Positions 1 to 12,533 of a stretch of DNA of 64,000 bases are shown one piece after another. Source of the stretch: Saxidomus purpurata (taxonomy: Eukaryota; Mollusca; Bivalvia; Venerida; Veneridae); assembly GCA_022818135.1 (NCBI GenBank), contig JAFMSR010000017.1, positions 5,805,176 to 5,869,175 on the forward strand, read 5' to 3'. A program made the position numbers and the translations under genes. The notes below the pieces were generated by a model. The model worked only from the letters and a program-made list of their open reading frames with translations. It made no database searches and was not told the origin of the DNA. The stretch's first letter is position 1. Each line of letters opens with the position of its first letter.

Positions 1-780
1 TGTTTAAACTTTTATCTACTTGAACAGGTGACGATCATGTGACTTTTATCATGTGACACTCATTCATATCTCGTGATGCGAGACACATTTGTTTATTAGA
101 CACATTTGTGCAATTTCTTATCACTTTGTGTCGTGATCTCCTTCCATTCAGTAAGTATGAATACTTTGATGTACTTTTACACTAACTTAAAAATCTAAAT
201 ATCTATCTATCTTGTTATACTGCCTCACACCTCTCACGAGTATTATGGGCAGGGTGCACGCCGGGTGTTAATAAAAGATAAAACTACTGCAAGATATCTC
301 CTACAGTCAAGAGAAACAAGACGGTTAAAACTGTTAAACTAGTAAAAGAGTAAAAGGGTTAAAAATACACATAACAAACACTTTTAGATCTACTGTACAG
401 TAGGCTATAGATTTTCAGAAAGTCATTTAATAATAAAAATAAAAACAACACGGAACTAAATAGCTTAGGAGTTAAGACATACCGTAAACCTATTTATGTG
501 CTTGACAGGACGGACTCAAGGCCGCACATGACAATAAACAAAAGATGAAATAGGGGTGTTTAGAACTGTTTTGGAAGCCAGACTAAGAAATTTACGGGGG
601 TACTGATCCTAATTCAATTTGACACTATTTACTGATCTGATTTTTTTTACTGTCAGACTGTTAGAAGGTGAACAGCTACAAAAATCAGCCTGCAAAATCG
701 GTTTGACTTTCAGAGTCGAAATAGATTAACTTCTGAGAGTCCAAGGATCACATGTACTAGTAGCGCTCATTTTATCAAGA

Positions 781-1030
781 AAGATGTCTTACAGAGAGAA
801 ATGACCTTTGTTTGTACCAAAAACATTCCTAACTTTGGCAAGTTGCTTTTTAAATGATATTGCAAAAACTAAGAAAGACTCTGACAACTCTTTTGCTAAA
901 AGAAACAACTTGAATACTAAAGAAAGGCATATAAACATTGTTTTAGAGTGAATAGAACATGATGGCTCTATCATTTTAATATCATTAAATTTATGTTACT
1001 ATATCAGCAAATTAAAAAAAAAGGTGATCC
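781..1030. repeat. Dispersed repeat, copy 1 of 3
   Basis: This stretch matches 47210-47480 in the same orientation and about 21160-21410 in reverse. Shared words include GAAATGACCTTTRTTTGT, AAACRACTTGAATAC, AGGCATATA and GTGAATAGAACATG. The other two copies are the two arms of the large palindrome, so this is an independent third copy outside it. No coding capacity is visible and the family is not one I can name. Confidence 0.65.
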
Positions 1031-1444
1031 TCTGGGACTTAATGAGAGTTCAGGAACAGATGTAAAAACCAGAAGGCTATAACAAGTTTTTAAAAAAATT
1101 GTTAGAATTTAAAACAGTCACATGATGGAATTAGAACATGTATGAGATAAGGCTATCAGTGAAGCTTTGGAGACTTGGTCTGATTTACACTGGCCTTGAT
1201 GTTAAAAGGCAGGTCATTCCTGTATCTGATTGTGTGTAGAAAGAAAGAGTTCATGTGATATTGGGTTCTTCAGAAGGGGCATCCAGTGATGTAGTTGCGA
1301 TTTCTTGAGTGTGTAAGATGGTTATGATCTATGATGACAAGATTGTTTGCAATTTTATACAACATTGTTAGTGATGCATTCATCCTTTTATGTTCAACTG
1401 CTTGCTATTTAAATGTTTCTAGGACTGATGCTTCATATTGCTCT

Positions 1445-1681
1445 GGGGTCGTATTCCAGTAGCATCTTAAGTGATTTTCTTAATCATTTAACTTAAGTCC
1501 AAAATTTTTAATTATTGGTGTGAGTAATTTCATCATTATAGAAAACTGGTCACGAAAGATTTAATACATTTTCAACATGCTGCAATGCACATTCTCCTTT
1601 TTAAATTATCGTCTTAAGGAAATTGTATAGTTTAAGGAAAATCTTAAGATTTGACTTAAGATGCTACTGGAATATGACCCC
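1445..1681. mobile_element. 237-bp MITE with 27-bp terminal inverted repeats
   Basis: The left end (1445-1471, beginning GGGGTCGTATTCCAGTAGC) is the reverse complement of the right end (1655-1681) with one mismatch in 27 bp. The interior has further CTTAAG inverted motifs and no ORF. No clear target-site duplication is visible. The size and ends fit a non-autonomous DNA transposon; the superfamily is not assigned. Confidence 0.7.
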
Positions 1682-2769
1682 TGGTATGAATAAACATTCA
1701 TAATACATATCTAACTGCCGCTCTTTTCACCCTCTAGAGAGGTTTTTTGGTAGGAAACATCAATCAAGTGTAAGACTCAAATCCTTACTATAATCTTAGA
1801 TCACAAGCATTATGAGTAATATTGCTTGAAAACTAACTGAATTTCTCAGACCTCAGAATATATTAAAGAACATCTCAGGTTACCGTGGTTACATAATTAT
1901 TAAGAACACTAAGATCAATACATTTTCAACTTTTTTTTAACAATTTAAAATTTCATTTTGATATTTATTTGAAAGTCAAAATGTACTTGCACATGTGTAT
2001 GTCTGATTCTTGACCTCTATTTTGAGGTTTTCGGTGATGTGCAAAGTGACAAAAGTTATAATATACATCATCTATGTGTATAACAATGTATACATCTGTT
2101 CAATGATTAAATCAGCTTTATATGACTTTTATTTCCTTCTTTCACCAATTTTCATTTTAAAAAAGTATTAATTTTTTATAAGGGTTTGAACAATTTGTGT
2201 GGCATTTAACTTCCTTGTCATTAGTCATGCAAATATTATGCAAACTTAAACAGTTTCTTAAGCAGTGTTATAACCATGTGAACCTAATTTCAAATAAAAG
2301 ACTAAGAACCAAGGTAAATATGTTGGATTTTTTGTTAAATAGATTTGTTTAAGGTTAGTTTAAGCTTGATTTAATTAGCATTGCTATATACAGTGTAATT
2401 GTACATGACTGTGTATGTGTTAAAATTCTTAACAGCTTATATAGGAAATATAACCTTTTGGGATCGCAGGCATTTTTCAGACTCAAAGTTCCAATCATAT
2501 ATGAAGAACCTTTTCTTGTGAGAGTCAAGATTTAGTTATGTTCAGTGTAAGAAAAGGGCAATGTGGCTAAATGATGAAGGATTTAAAATACTGCACTCAG
2601 CCAGCATATATTGAAGTGAGTGAAATGCGGAAGCTATCAGTCAGTGAAATGTAAAAAGTTCCTTAACTGCAGTATGTCATAAACACTGAAAACTGCCATC
2701 CGAATTTAGAGGTTGTATTGTCATATTTGTGTTGCATAATGTTTTCGGTTGATATTGCTTTAGTCTAAA

Positions 2770-2907
2770 CTTACAGACATGAAATATGTTTGTGTTACAG
2801 ACATGCATGAAATATGTTTTTGTAAGATAAATTAAAAGATGTGTTTGTGTTAGGCCCACATTAAATATGTTTGTGTTACAGACATGAAATATGTTTGTGT
2901 TACAGAC
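2770..2907 (+). repeat. Degenerate 24-bp tandem repeat at the cathepsin B start
   Basis: Units resembling CATGAAATATGTTTGTGTTA are repeated imperfectly up to the cathepsin B start codon at 2908. Most units contain GTGTTACAG followed by ACATG, so each offers a potential 3' splice site just before an ATG. The last unit directly abuts the coding exon, and the true 5' UTR acceptor may be any of these copies. Confidence 0.6.
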
Positions 2908-4026
2908 ATGAAGGTGTTACTGGTACTGTTGTTTGTTGGTGCAGCCTGGAGTTACAGGTTTGACTTCCATGATGACTACTTCAGTGAGGCGTTTGTGAAC
3001 TACCACAACAGCCGTGATGATGTCTCCTGGAAGGTAATGTCTACCTGCTCATCTTGTTTGCTCTCATTTACTTATACATGTAAAATGTATATATCATTGC
3101 ATAAACTGGCAGTTGCATTAACCACCATGTTTAGTTAAATCAGAATGAAAGCCTACAGGTACAGTAATTAAATATACCTGCATGGTCCCGAACATTTAAC
3201 TTTTGCAAGTGTTTCAGATTTTGGGATGTTGAATGGCCCTAATTTTCTTTGAGGGACTGGAGGGGTCTGTAGATTTTTTTCATTCCAGCTTATTAAGCAG
3301 TAGTTCAGATGCTTATTCTGTGCAGTTTTACTAACATGATTATGTGTTCTACAATATACCAGCTCTGGCTTAATTTTTGTTAAAATTGTGCATAAAATTG
3401 TGGTCATTTATTCTACTAACTAAGGGACTTTACACTTTTTTAAAACATGTCAAACGTTGGCAGTGTTTTTCAAGTCCAAAAGAAGCTTTCTTTCTCAGGC
3501 ACGATTCACTTTGTGACAACAAATTTAACATCATAGCTTAGGACTTGGTAATCTATATATAAGAACATACAACTTATCTTGATTTCTAATCATGTTTGGA
3601 CTAAGTTGAATCTACTTGAAAGTGTGAAATATCTAACAATGTAAAATTATTTAGTTTTATCTTTAGTTTAATCTATTACATGATCTAGAACAACATTGTT
3701 TTGTTCTTTAGATAAGATGAACAAATATAGAATTTTATTACAACACAATTGCACAGTCAGCTGTCATATACAGGACATTTCACTGTAACATATGACACAC
3801 TGTTTTTGTTTAATCATGTTCAAAGTTCATCTGTGAGTAAGACAGACAAAGTGACAGACAAATGAAAACACAATTTTAAGTTGGCTTTTGGTTAGATCCT
3901 AACTTTATTTCAATAAAAGTAGATAGTGTTTTTTTTTTTGCTAGCATTGTCCACAATTTAGGCATTGCTTGTTCACCTGGTCCTTCTAATATCATTAAAT
4001 TCTAATCTCATTTATACATGCAATAC

Positions 4027-4066
<40 letters not shown>

Positions 4067-7000
4067 AAATTACCGTCATTGTAATAATGATCCAAGAGGA
4101 CACTTTGACTTACATTGTAGGACAAATTCCATAAACAACAGGAAGATAAAAAAAAACAAGATAGTTTGCTAAAGGATATTAGTTCCATGGATAACAAATA
4201 TTTAATAAAGCACTAGAAAATGTTCTGCTAGTCTGATATTTTGTTTCTTTATGTGCTTTGACATTATCAGATTATGAATAATTTCCTTGTTTTGTTGTAC
4301 AATGTTGACGTGGCTTACACTTGCTATACACAGTGAGTCATACATGTACTTGTATTATTGCATGATTAACCAACGTTAAACCCATCATATAAAAAAATAT
4401 GTTATGTCCGATTGTAGTCATTATGAACAATGTTAGTAAGAGTCTAGCTTCAAGCTGCTTGTACAAGGTAACTGCTTTCACTGTAAACATCATTTTGTTC
4501 TTTTATATGTTTATGAATGCACTATGTCGACAAATGCTTTGACAAATCATCACTCTTACTAAGATTTTTATGTGAAGATTGAATATTTATTTTTCTTTCT
4601 AGTTCAGTGGAAGGGCTTTTTATTGAATCTAAAAATATCATCATACCCAGCTAATTGCAAAGTAATTCTGCCTTAACAACTAGCGCAGATCATGATCGGC
4701 CTACACATCAGTCTGTATCTTTACACTGAGCACACCTTTTGACAATCAACAATTCTCTCCACTTGGACTAGTCAATTTTAGAAATAAAGCGAAGTTACGG
4801 GTAATTTTGTTATATAATTATGCTGGCACTTTTCACCCACCAGGGCACAATTTTATTATATCACGCATTTACTCTATTAAAGGCAACAACTGAAAACTTC
4901 AAGAATGTTCCATACAAGGGTAGAATGGACTACATCAAGAGCCTTTGTGGTGCTAAACCTACACCACCTGGGATGAAACTGCCCCCCACAGACATCAAAG
5001 TACCCAAGGATCTGCCCGATACCTTTGATGCTCGCACTCAGTGGCCAAACTGTCCTTCATTGAAAGAAGTCAGGGACCAGGGAGCCTGTGGCTCATGCTG
5101 GGTAGGTATTACTCTAAATAATGTGTGGCTATAGTTAAACCTGTGCTTAAGGCCACCCTCTAGTACGAGTAAAGACAGCTGTGCTAATAAAGACCTGTAG
5201 AGAGAAGATGGAGCGGTGGTGTATAGGTCAAGGTGTCTGCCGCTTATACAGGAGGTTCAAGGTAGTGAGTTCGAGCCCCACTGGGGTCATGACTGTACCT
5301 CCTCATATGACACCAGAACTCTGGTTTTTACAGAAAGTGGACTCAGGAGTGACTTGACAAGCTTCAAGCTTTGTTCACAATCTAGCTTATATAAATATGT
5401 GTAAACTATTTACTACGGAGAAAGAGATACTGCCATAATTATTCATGTATTATATATACATGTATACAAAGATACAAATGTACTATTGAGAATTTAAATC
5501 ACCCTACAGAAAAGATGATCAACGCTTTCTAGATTCTATGAATAGTTTTGTTTTTAGTAGTTTTGCTTTAGTGTAAGGGATCATGGGTGATAAAGGTTAA
5601 GGTGTTCACTCTCAGCATGTAGGCTGCAGGTTAGAACCCCATAGAGGGCATGCAGTAGCCATGCACACATGTTCAAAGACAATGATACTGCATAATAAAG
5701 TATGAGGTAAAAGTCTAGGTGTCTGCCATGCGTCTAGGAGACTATAAGTCCATGACCTAACAAGGGTCATGACTACACCTCAACCTCAGTAAAGACTTAT
5801 GGAAAAAAGCGTTATTGATGAGTTACTGAGAAACCTTGAGTTATCATAATAAGATACTATCATGCTAAGTGAGTTGGTATAAATTAAAACTTAATTGTAA
5901 CTATCTATTATTATATGATAGGTCATACATGGTTTTTGTTAAACCTGCTGGTGTCTAGCTACAAAAGTCTAAATTTATAGTTAAAAAACAAGTCTTTTGT
6001 AACAAGTCATTCAATATCTAGAAAAAATCTTTGGTGCATGTTTCATCTTTGATGATTTTGAGGTTTCTTGATCAAGTTATCTTGTATCATTGAAGGCTTT
6101 TGGCTGTGTAGAGGCTGCCACAGACAGAATATGTATACAGAGCAATGGCCAGGCAAATTTTCATCTCGCTGCTGAAGATCTCACCTCATGTTGTCGTACC
6201 TGCGGAAACGGGTAAGTAAAACAAAGAAATCCACTTGTTTTCTCATACAAGTTGAGGTGTCTTAAGTAAGCAAATATTTCCTGCACGTGGAAAAGATTGT
6301 GGTATTTATGTTGAAATTGGCAACATTTCAGAAGTTGGAATGTCATTTTGTCATATAATGAAATACTTGTGAAAGAGCAAGTGCTCAAACAGTTAGTGTC
6401 CTATATCCAGTAAACACTGGTTTCTCACGGTATTTTTAAGACTACATGTATTCTTCTCATTGAAAAGGAAAATTTACACATTTAAGGTTTGAATACCTTT
6501 TCACTAATTATGCCGGTAGTTTAACTGTAAGGGGTATTATATTCTGTCCAGATAACAAGTGAATGTAATATGAATGTTAGCTACTGTTTTAAGTATTTAA
6601 ATTTTTGTAATTCACAGTTGTAATGGTGGCTTCCTGGAAGGTGCCTGGGATTATCTTAAACGTGATGGAATTGTAACAGGAGGACCTTACAATAGCCAAC
6701 AGGTACTGTCTTATATTTCCTAGACTGTGTCACAGTTTGTAAAATAAAGCTCCATAACCAGTCCAAAATCTTTTGTTTCTTGTATTTTCTAGACTGTCAT
6801 ATTTTTGTAAAATTGTCTCTAAAACCAGTCTTTAATAATTGGCTTCTGATTGGTCGGATTTGAATGTGAGGTCATTTCTTGCTATTCAGAGGTTAGAGAT
6901 TAGACAGAACATACAGATATTTATTAAGTATTACAAAAATGTTATTGTTTTTCATGTGAAAGTTTCTTTCTGATAATCGAAAAATTTAAACTGGGAATTA

Positions 7001-8761
7001 AAATTGAGAGTGTTTGTAACTAAGTTTTTATTAGGTTGTGTGGATGCTGTTACTGTTCTCTTCTCAATACAGAGGATATGGTTCCCTTCCTAGGACAGGC
7101 CACATTAGGAAAACATTCTATCATGAATGGTGTGTTTAGAATAGATCATATAAGTTGAAAGAACTCACTTTGCAGTTTAGCTAGAACAATTTTGGATGGA
7201 AAAGGAAAAGTTATGGTATCACCAATAGATGTTATCAAAATATGAAAGCATGTCTGGTTTGTGCAGTCTGAAACGAGAGTGCCTTATTTTAATTTGCAGG
7301 GATGTCTACCATATGAGATTAAAGCTTGCGACCATCATGTTGTTGGAAAGCTTTCACCCTGCAAGGGAGACGGTCCCACACCCCGTTGTAAGAAAGAATG
7401 CGAATCTGGATACAACAATACCTTCTCGAAAGACAAACACCACGGTAAGAATCTATGTCTTTTTCAAATACCAAGCATTTTTGGAATATTCTATAAAGTC
7501 AGTAACAATCATTTGGCGCTTTAATTTTCATAGATTCCAAGGTGTGTAAATCCACAAATTCAGTATCTTAAAGAAAAATCATCTTAACGTACCATATTCC
7601 ATAGTAAAAAATGAAATCCTTGAACTCGGATACCCATAAAACTGAAATTTATTAAAATTAAAATGCAAAGTGTAATGAAAAGTTTAAAATTAATATCAGC
7701 ATCAGATGATACCAGAACCTTTTTTCTTTTGCAGCAAAATCAGTGTACTCTGTAGATGGAGTAGAGAAAATCATGACAGAAATCATGACAAACGGCCCGG
7801 TAGAGGCAGCTTTCACTGTATATGCTGACTTCCCAACATACAAATCAGGTAAGCAATTAATACATTAGTGTCTTGCCTTTTAAAAGAATCGGGAACAGTA
7901 TTTAGAGCATCGAGAAAGTGTTCAAGAAATCAGGAGATAGCAATTAAAGTACAGTCAACCCTGCGCTTTCGACCACCTGAGTTGAGCAAAAACCCAACAT
8001 AATTATGCAACCACTTTATATTCCTCCCAAGATGATAGCAATTTATCATGAGTTAAGAGACCACCTGTCTTAAGACACCATAATTTCAGCTTCCCCTGTG
8101 TGGTGGCTTAAGACATGTTTGACTGTAGAAGAGTTCTGATCTGATCCTGGTTCTATTATGTTTTCAAAGTTGAGCCAGAAAAAGTGAACACATCAGTTAT
8201 GCCTCCACCTGTTTGAAGCAGTCCATATTGATGTATTCCTGTATTCCTGTTGATCATTTCAATATTAGATATACCTGTATTAGACAGTCACCTACAGTAC
8301 ATAGCTTTTTTTGCTGCCTCTTATTGACTGGTGGCTTAATACAGATGTGACTGTATTTTCTTAAATGGCTAAAAATAACAGATTTTTCTGTGTTTTTTTT
8401 TTGTTGTTGGTTGCTAATGACAGGTTTTATTGTATTTTCTTTACTAATTGCTTGCTAAAGATTTGACGTTATTTTCATTGCTGACTACTTAAATAGGGTT
8501 GTTTTTAAAAGGTGTCACTGTTTTTTGAATCAATGACAATTTTAACCTTCAGGTGTATATGAACACAAATCTGGTGGTCCCCTCGGAGGCCATGCCATTA
8601 AACTTCTTGGCTGGGGAAATGAGGACAACAAGGATTATTGGCTGGTTGCCAACTCCTGGAACCCCGACTGGGGAGATAGCGGTTTCTTCAAGATCCTCCG
8701 AGGACAAGACGAGTGTGGTATCGAGTCCAACATCGTTGCCGGCATGATGGAGAGTAGTTAA
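2908..8761 (+). CDS. CTSB: Cathepsin B, papain-family cysteine protease (7 coding exons)
   Basis: Lysosomal cysteine protease with endo- and carboxydipeptidase activity. Exons read as 2908-3033, 4883-5101, 6096-6211, 6618-6702, 7300-7444, 7735-7848 and 8553-8761; every intron is GT-AG and all phases agree, giving 337 aa, the usual length for the family. Residues 1-15 form a signal peptide, followed by a propeptide to about residue 85; the mature enzyme starts near LPDTFDAR (86). The oxyanion Gln108 and catalytic Cys114 lie in [10 protein letters not shown], His282 in [11 protein letters not shown] and Asn302 in NSW. The occluding loop with its His194-His195 pair is present, so exopeptidase activity is expected. 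Glu near the C-terminus (DECGIES) matches the S2-pocket residue. I chose the ATG at 2908 over 2884 because it starts the signal peptide and follows a TTACAG acceptor. The gene looks intact; identity is very sure. Confidence 0.96.
4029..4065 (+). repeat. (ATG)n microsatellite
   Basis: About twelve perfect ATG/GAT triplets in cathepsin B intron 1. It is not in a coding exon. Confidence 0.95.
5203..5400 (+). mobile_element. tRNA-derived SINE in cathepsin B intron 2
   Basis: The head has a polymerase III A-box-like stretch (TAGGTCAAGGTG, about 5222) and a B-box-like GAGTTCGAGCCCC (about 5267), spaced as in a tRNA, followed by a non-tRNA body. An ORF over this stretch is a by-product. Two more degenerate heads follow downstream. 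The call rests on box similarity and spacing, not on a folded tRNA. Confidence 0.6.
5585..5815 (+). mobile_element. Two degenerate SINE-head copies
   Basis: At 5590-5680 GGTTAAGGTGTTCACTCTC is followed by GGTTAGAACCCCATAGAGGG. At 5700-5815 TCTAGGTGTCTGCCATGCG is followed by a decayed B-box and GGGTCATGACTACACCTC, which also ends the first copy. They look like older copies of the SINE at 5203, making this intron a small SINE cluster. Confidence 0.45.
7952..8125. mobile_element. 174-bp pogo/Tigger-type MITE
   Basis: Begins CAGTCAACC and ends GTTTGACTG, flanked on both sides by TA (7950-7951 and 8126-8127), as expected for Tc1/mariner/pogo insertions. Both ends continue into similar CTTAAG/GACCACC words. 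It lies in cathepsin B intron 6 and does not touch an exon. Related partial copies occur nearby (about 5140-5200, 8290-8355) and at about 53030-53170. Confidence 0.65.
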
Positions 8762-8877
8762 CTTGTGATACAGTCAGACATTCCATTTAATATAAAAAAG
8801 TGTTTCTCAGTGACAAGTCTAAAGCAAAATATTTAAGCAAAATATAGTGTCTTTTCATATATTTTTTCTACAAAAAG

Positions 8878-8959
8878 AATAAAGTTTTATATAATTATTA
8901 CACCTATTGCTCAGATTGTGAATTTTTTTATGTAAATGTATATTTTTGTATGAAATAAA
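8878..8959 (+). promoter_or_regulatory. Two cathepsin B polyadenylation signals
   Basis: AATAAA occurs at 8878-8883 and again at 8954-8959, 117 and 193 bases after the cathepsin B stop codon. Both lie in AT-rich 3' UTR-like sequence, so alternative poly(A) sites are possible. Confidence 0.7.
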
Positions 8960-10008
8960 GGTAGTTTAATATTGGATTTCTTGCTATTCATACAGACTGC
9001 CTATCTTTAATACGTCTTTTCCTATATATCCTCAGATCACCTTTTGTGCCATTTTTACTCAAATGTATTACATATAGCCAAGTACATGTACACTAAAATT
9101 TTTTTTATAGTTTTCACAAACTATAAACTGACAAAGCATATCTGTGAGAATTTTGTAAATAGCTACTAAGGAATTAAAATTCAATAAGCATTTAAACTAA
9201 AAATGTATATCCAAGTAAATTCTAGTTTTTGATCCATTTATAACAAAGAATTAATTTTTAATATCTTTAACAGTACCAAATTTTATGATTACTGCATAAT
9301 TTCTGTTTCTGTCAATGCTATATTTTCTAGTATATAATTATTCTTTGCAAAAGTTTGGTAACCACTTTTATCACTTATTTCCAAAACAGTAAAGAATTAA
9401 AATTATTTTTGTACAAAATCTGTGTTTTGTTTTCAATTGCAAATGACTAGCATGCAAAACCGTATCTTTTGAAGTCATAGATGAATTTTGTATTCAGTAT
9501 AATTATTTAAATAATGGACTTGAATGAAATTAAAGAAGCACATAGCAGGGAGCTCAATCATTAATTGGTATGAAAAGAGGTCTGCACTCTTGAAAATACT
9601 TGAAATACAAATATTCCTGCTGCATTTGATTTGATAGAACTGAAAATAAGATCATACAACAAATTTGGAAGGGCTGCCTAAAAGAATAACTTTAAAGACG
9701 ATCGCTACAGTTTCATCATTTTTTTCAAGCAATGAGAATTTTATGAAATTTTGTTTGTTGTTAGGGTAATACCTGCCTAGTCAGAATATAAAATAAAAAA
9801 GGTAGGTCACCAGCCTTATTTAGAATAATGGACACTTTTTGTAGTTAATCCCCAAAAGCAGTGAAAATGACCCCTATCTCATGCTTATCAATAATAAAAC
9901 TCTAAATTTGGCTACCAAATTATAAAGCCTTTGAAATGCTTTTGAAATTCAAATATAACGTATAGTGTAGTGGTGCTGAAAAAAACCCAGCTCACCAACA
10001 TTTGCAAC
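8960..10008. other. Intergenic, no feature recognised
   Basis: AT-rich sequence up to the first assembly gap. I see no exon-like ORF, RNA gene or clear repeat boundary. Confidence 0.6.
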
Positions 10009-10508
10009 NNNNNNNNNNNNNNNNNNNNNNNNNNNNNNNNNNNNNNNNNNNNNNNNNNNNNNNNNNNNNNNNNNNNNNNNNNNNNNNNNNNNNNNNNNNN
10101 NNNNNNNNNNNNNNNNNNNNNNNNNNNNNNNNNNNNNNNNNNNNNNNNNNNNNNNNNNNNNNNNNNNNNNNNNNNNNNNNNNNNNNNNNNNNNNNNNNNN
10201 NNNNNNNNNNNNNNNNNNNNNNNNNNNNNNNNNNNNNNNNNNNNNNNNNNNNNNNNNNNNNNNNNNNNNNNNNNNNNNNNNNNNNNNNNNNNNNNNNNNN
10301 NNNNNNNNNNNNNNNNNNNNNNNNNNNNNNNNNNNNNNNNNNNNNNNNNNNNNNNNNNNNNNNNNNNNNNNNNNNNNNNNNNNNNNNNNNNNNNNNNNNN
10401 NNNNNNNNNNNNNNNNNNNNNNNNNNNNNNNNNNNNNNNNNNNNNNNNNNNNNNNNNNNNNNNNNNNNNNNNNNNNNNNNNNNNNNNNNNNNNNNNNNNN
10501 NNNNNNNN
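10009..10508. other. Assembly gap (500 N)
   Basis: Exactly 500 N, a conventional placeholder, so the true distance is unknown. Long open frames through it are artefacts. Confidence 1.
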
Positions 10509-11531
10509 AGGCTTTCAGTAAATAATAAGACTATTAGTGCACAATGGTCTATACATTTTATTATACATGACCTGCCAGTTTATCCAATAAAGTTGTGCGT
10601 GACATTTTCACAGCTTTAGCTTTGGCCATACTAGCACCCCCCACCATTTCAATGGATGCACTCATTTTTTGAGGGCAAGTATTGAACTCTCTTGTTATGT
10701 TGTTTTGACATCTAAAAAAAGTGAAAAAAGAATAAAATACATTTGTGTTGTTAATACTATTTATTTATATAATGTACACATTTATTTATTTCACAAAGAT
10801 TTACGATGTTTAGTTTGTCTGTAAAAACATTTGAATATATTTCTTTTATAAATGACTATACTGTCGATAACTATGACTAATGATGACTTTGGGAATCGGT
10901 TATCGACACCCCCGCTTTCAAATTTAAAATCTTATACACGTTTAGTTAGGTTATATAGAGATCGATTTTACAGTATATACGAACAGGTACAATCGGCTAA
11001 ATAGGGAATAATACTTGTAAATTTCACAAATAGCAGTTTTTTCCGCACCGGTGCTCTTACCTCGTGACGTAATGACTGGGATTTCCCTTATGTATCAGAA
11101 CCAGCTGCAAAGTCGCGCTCTGTCGATCGCAAAAAATGGCCGCCTTCGGGTAAATAAATAACGCGTATGTAGTAAATACTTTTTCATGGGAATCTATGAC
11201 ATCGTAAAATCTTAATTATGTCATCTCAATTAAAATTCAATTAAAATAAAAAACTGTCGATAACTATAGACTGTCGATAATACCCGCACTTGCTCTAATT
11301 GTCATAAATTTATATTTCCAAATTGGTATTGTAATTATTATGATTTGCCTCTCTCTCTCATCTCTTTTTACAGCTGTTTACCCGTTAAATGTAATTATGT
11401 TTGCAAAATCTGGTAATTGATTTCTCTGATATGACGGCAATTACCTAAAAAAAATTTTTTATCAATTTTCGCACATTTTTCTCATCTTAGCTGTTAGAAA
11501 CAATGTAAACTGATAAATCTTTGCAATCACA
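10509..11531. other. Intergenic, nothing assigned
   Basis: No gene recognised. The motif TGTCGATAAC occurs several times (about 10862, 11255, 11273, and inverted at about 10900), suggesting a degraded repeat. A short ATGGCCGCCTTCGGG followed by GTAAAT at about 11135 could mimic a first exon, but nothing downstream supports a gene. Confidence 0.4.
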
Positions 11532-12533
11532 CAAGGTCTTTCAAATAGTATGGTCCGGAAACGCCCTCTATAAATGTCTTATCGTACTGATAATCTTGTC
11601 TCGCCTGGAAGCGTTTATCACGCCGTGCATTTATCACGTCGAGCGAGTAAACTGGTATTTGTCCGATAGTTGTATGCAAAACTGCCCGTCATTGTGTCAT
11701 TTAAATACCACATTTAATTTATAAAATGGTATAATTGGAAAGCTGATGAAATTTTCTGTAAAACTGTGAAATTAAAACCTCTATATATAATTAACTATTA
11801 TCTTTAACGCGAGTTAAACACGGTCCATGCTATTCCGTCTTGGGATGGTAATTTGACTCGCGATACTGGTCTTACAAAACTGTACGTTATTATGTTATAA
11901 AATAAAAAAACGAAAATCTAATTCATATTCGTTCAAAAATAACTCTTAATTTACATTTTAATTAGCAATTTTCCATCATTTGACCCTAAATATATAGTGA
12001 AAACCTGTGCACAAAATATCACCGTATCGCGAAAAACAATCACCATTGACGCCATATTTAGATTTTGAACGGATCTAACCGTCCCAGAAAATTAAAATAC
12101 GGGTGAAATACGAAAATCTAAGACATAACAGACGTACATTAGACTTAAATCTATGAGAAAACGATGTTACATCAATCCCATGAACACCATGCAAGTAGGA
12201 AAGAAGCGCTAAAATTAGGTCGGTTTTCGGCTTTTGGTCATTTGTGAAAAAACCCGTTCGTATGGGTCAACTTTTCAATGCGTAAATCCACCTAAAACGA
12301 AACATCGGTAAAATATAATATTATGTAATGATAAGGGAATGCATATATTGTATTAAGGATCACTTTGTTGGTCAAATTGATTGGTAAAATATCGAGATAT
12401 ACGTAGATATAAAGTATCAATAATTTCTTTCTTTTTCCAAAATGGCGGGTACCCGGATGTTTGTCACGTGATCCGAGGCAAGTTATTTATCGTATTACTC
12501 TCGTTTCCGGACCATACTATTTGAAAGACCTTG
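11532..12533. mobile_element. 1002-bp non-autonomous DNA transposon with perfect 32-bp TIRs
   Basis: The first 32 bases (11532-11563, beginning CAAGGTCTTTCAAATAGTAT) are repeated exactly in reverse complement at 12502-12533. The element is flanked by the 7-bp direct repeat AATCACA at 11525-11531 and 12534-12540, the expected target-site duplication. The interior has only short ORFs without transposase motifs. Perfect ends imply a recent insertion or a selected end sequence. The superfamily is unknown to me. Confidence 0.85.

Larger units (their letters stand above)
1..2769. other. Non-coding 5' flank
   Basis: AT-rich sequence with no exon or ORF that I can recognise on either strand. Its only interpretable contents are a dispersed-repeat copy at about 781-1030 and a small inverted-terminal element at 1445-1681, listed separately. 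Confidence 0.6.

Noticed and set aside
9970..10619. Open frames of about 180-205 aa across the first gap
   Set aside because: They consist almost entirely of N-derived unknown residues and have no support outside the gap.
10855..10910. TGTCGATAAC inverted words as transposon ends
   Set aside because: Copies occur in mixed orientation at irregular distances with no target duplication.
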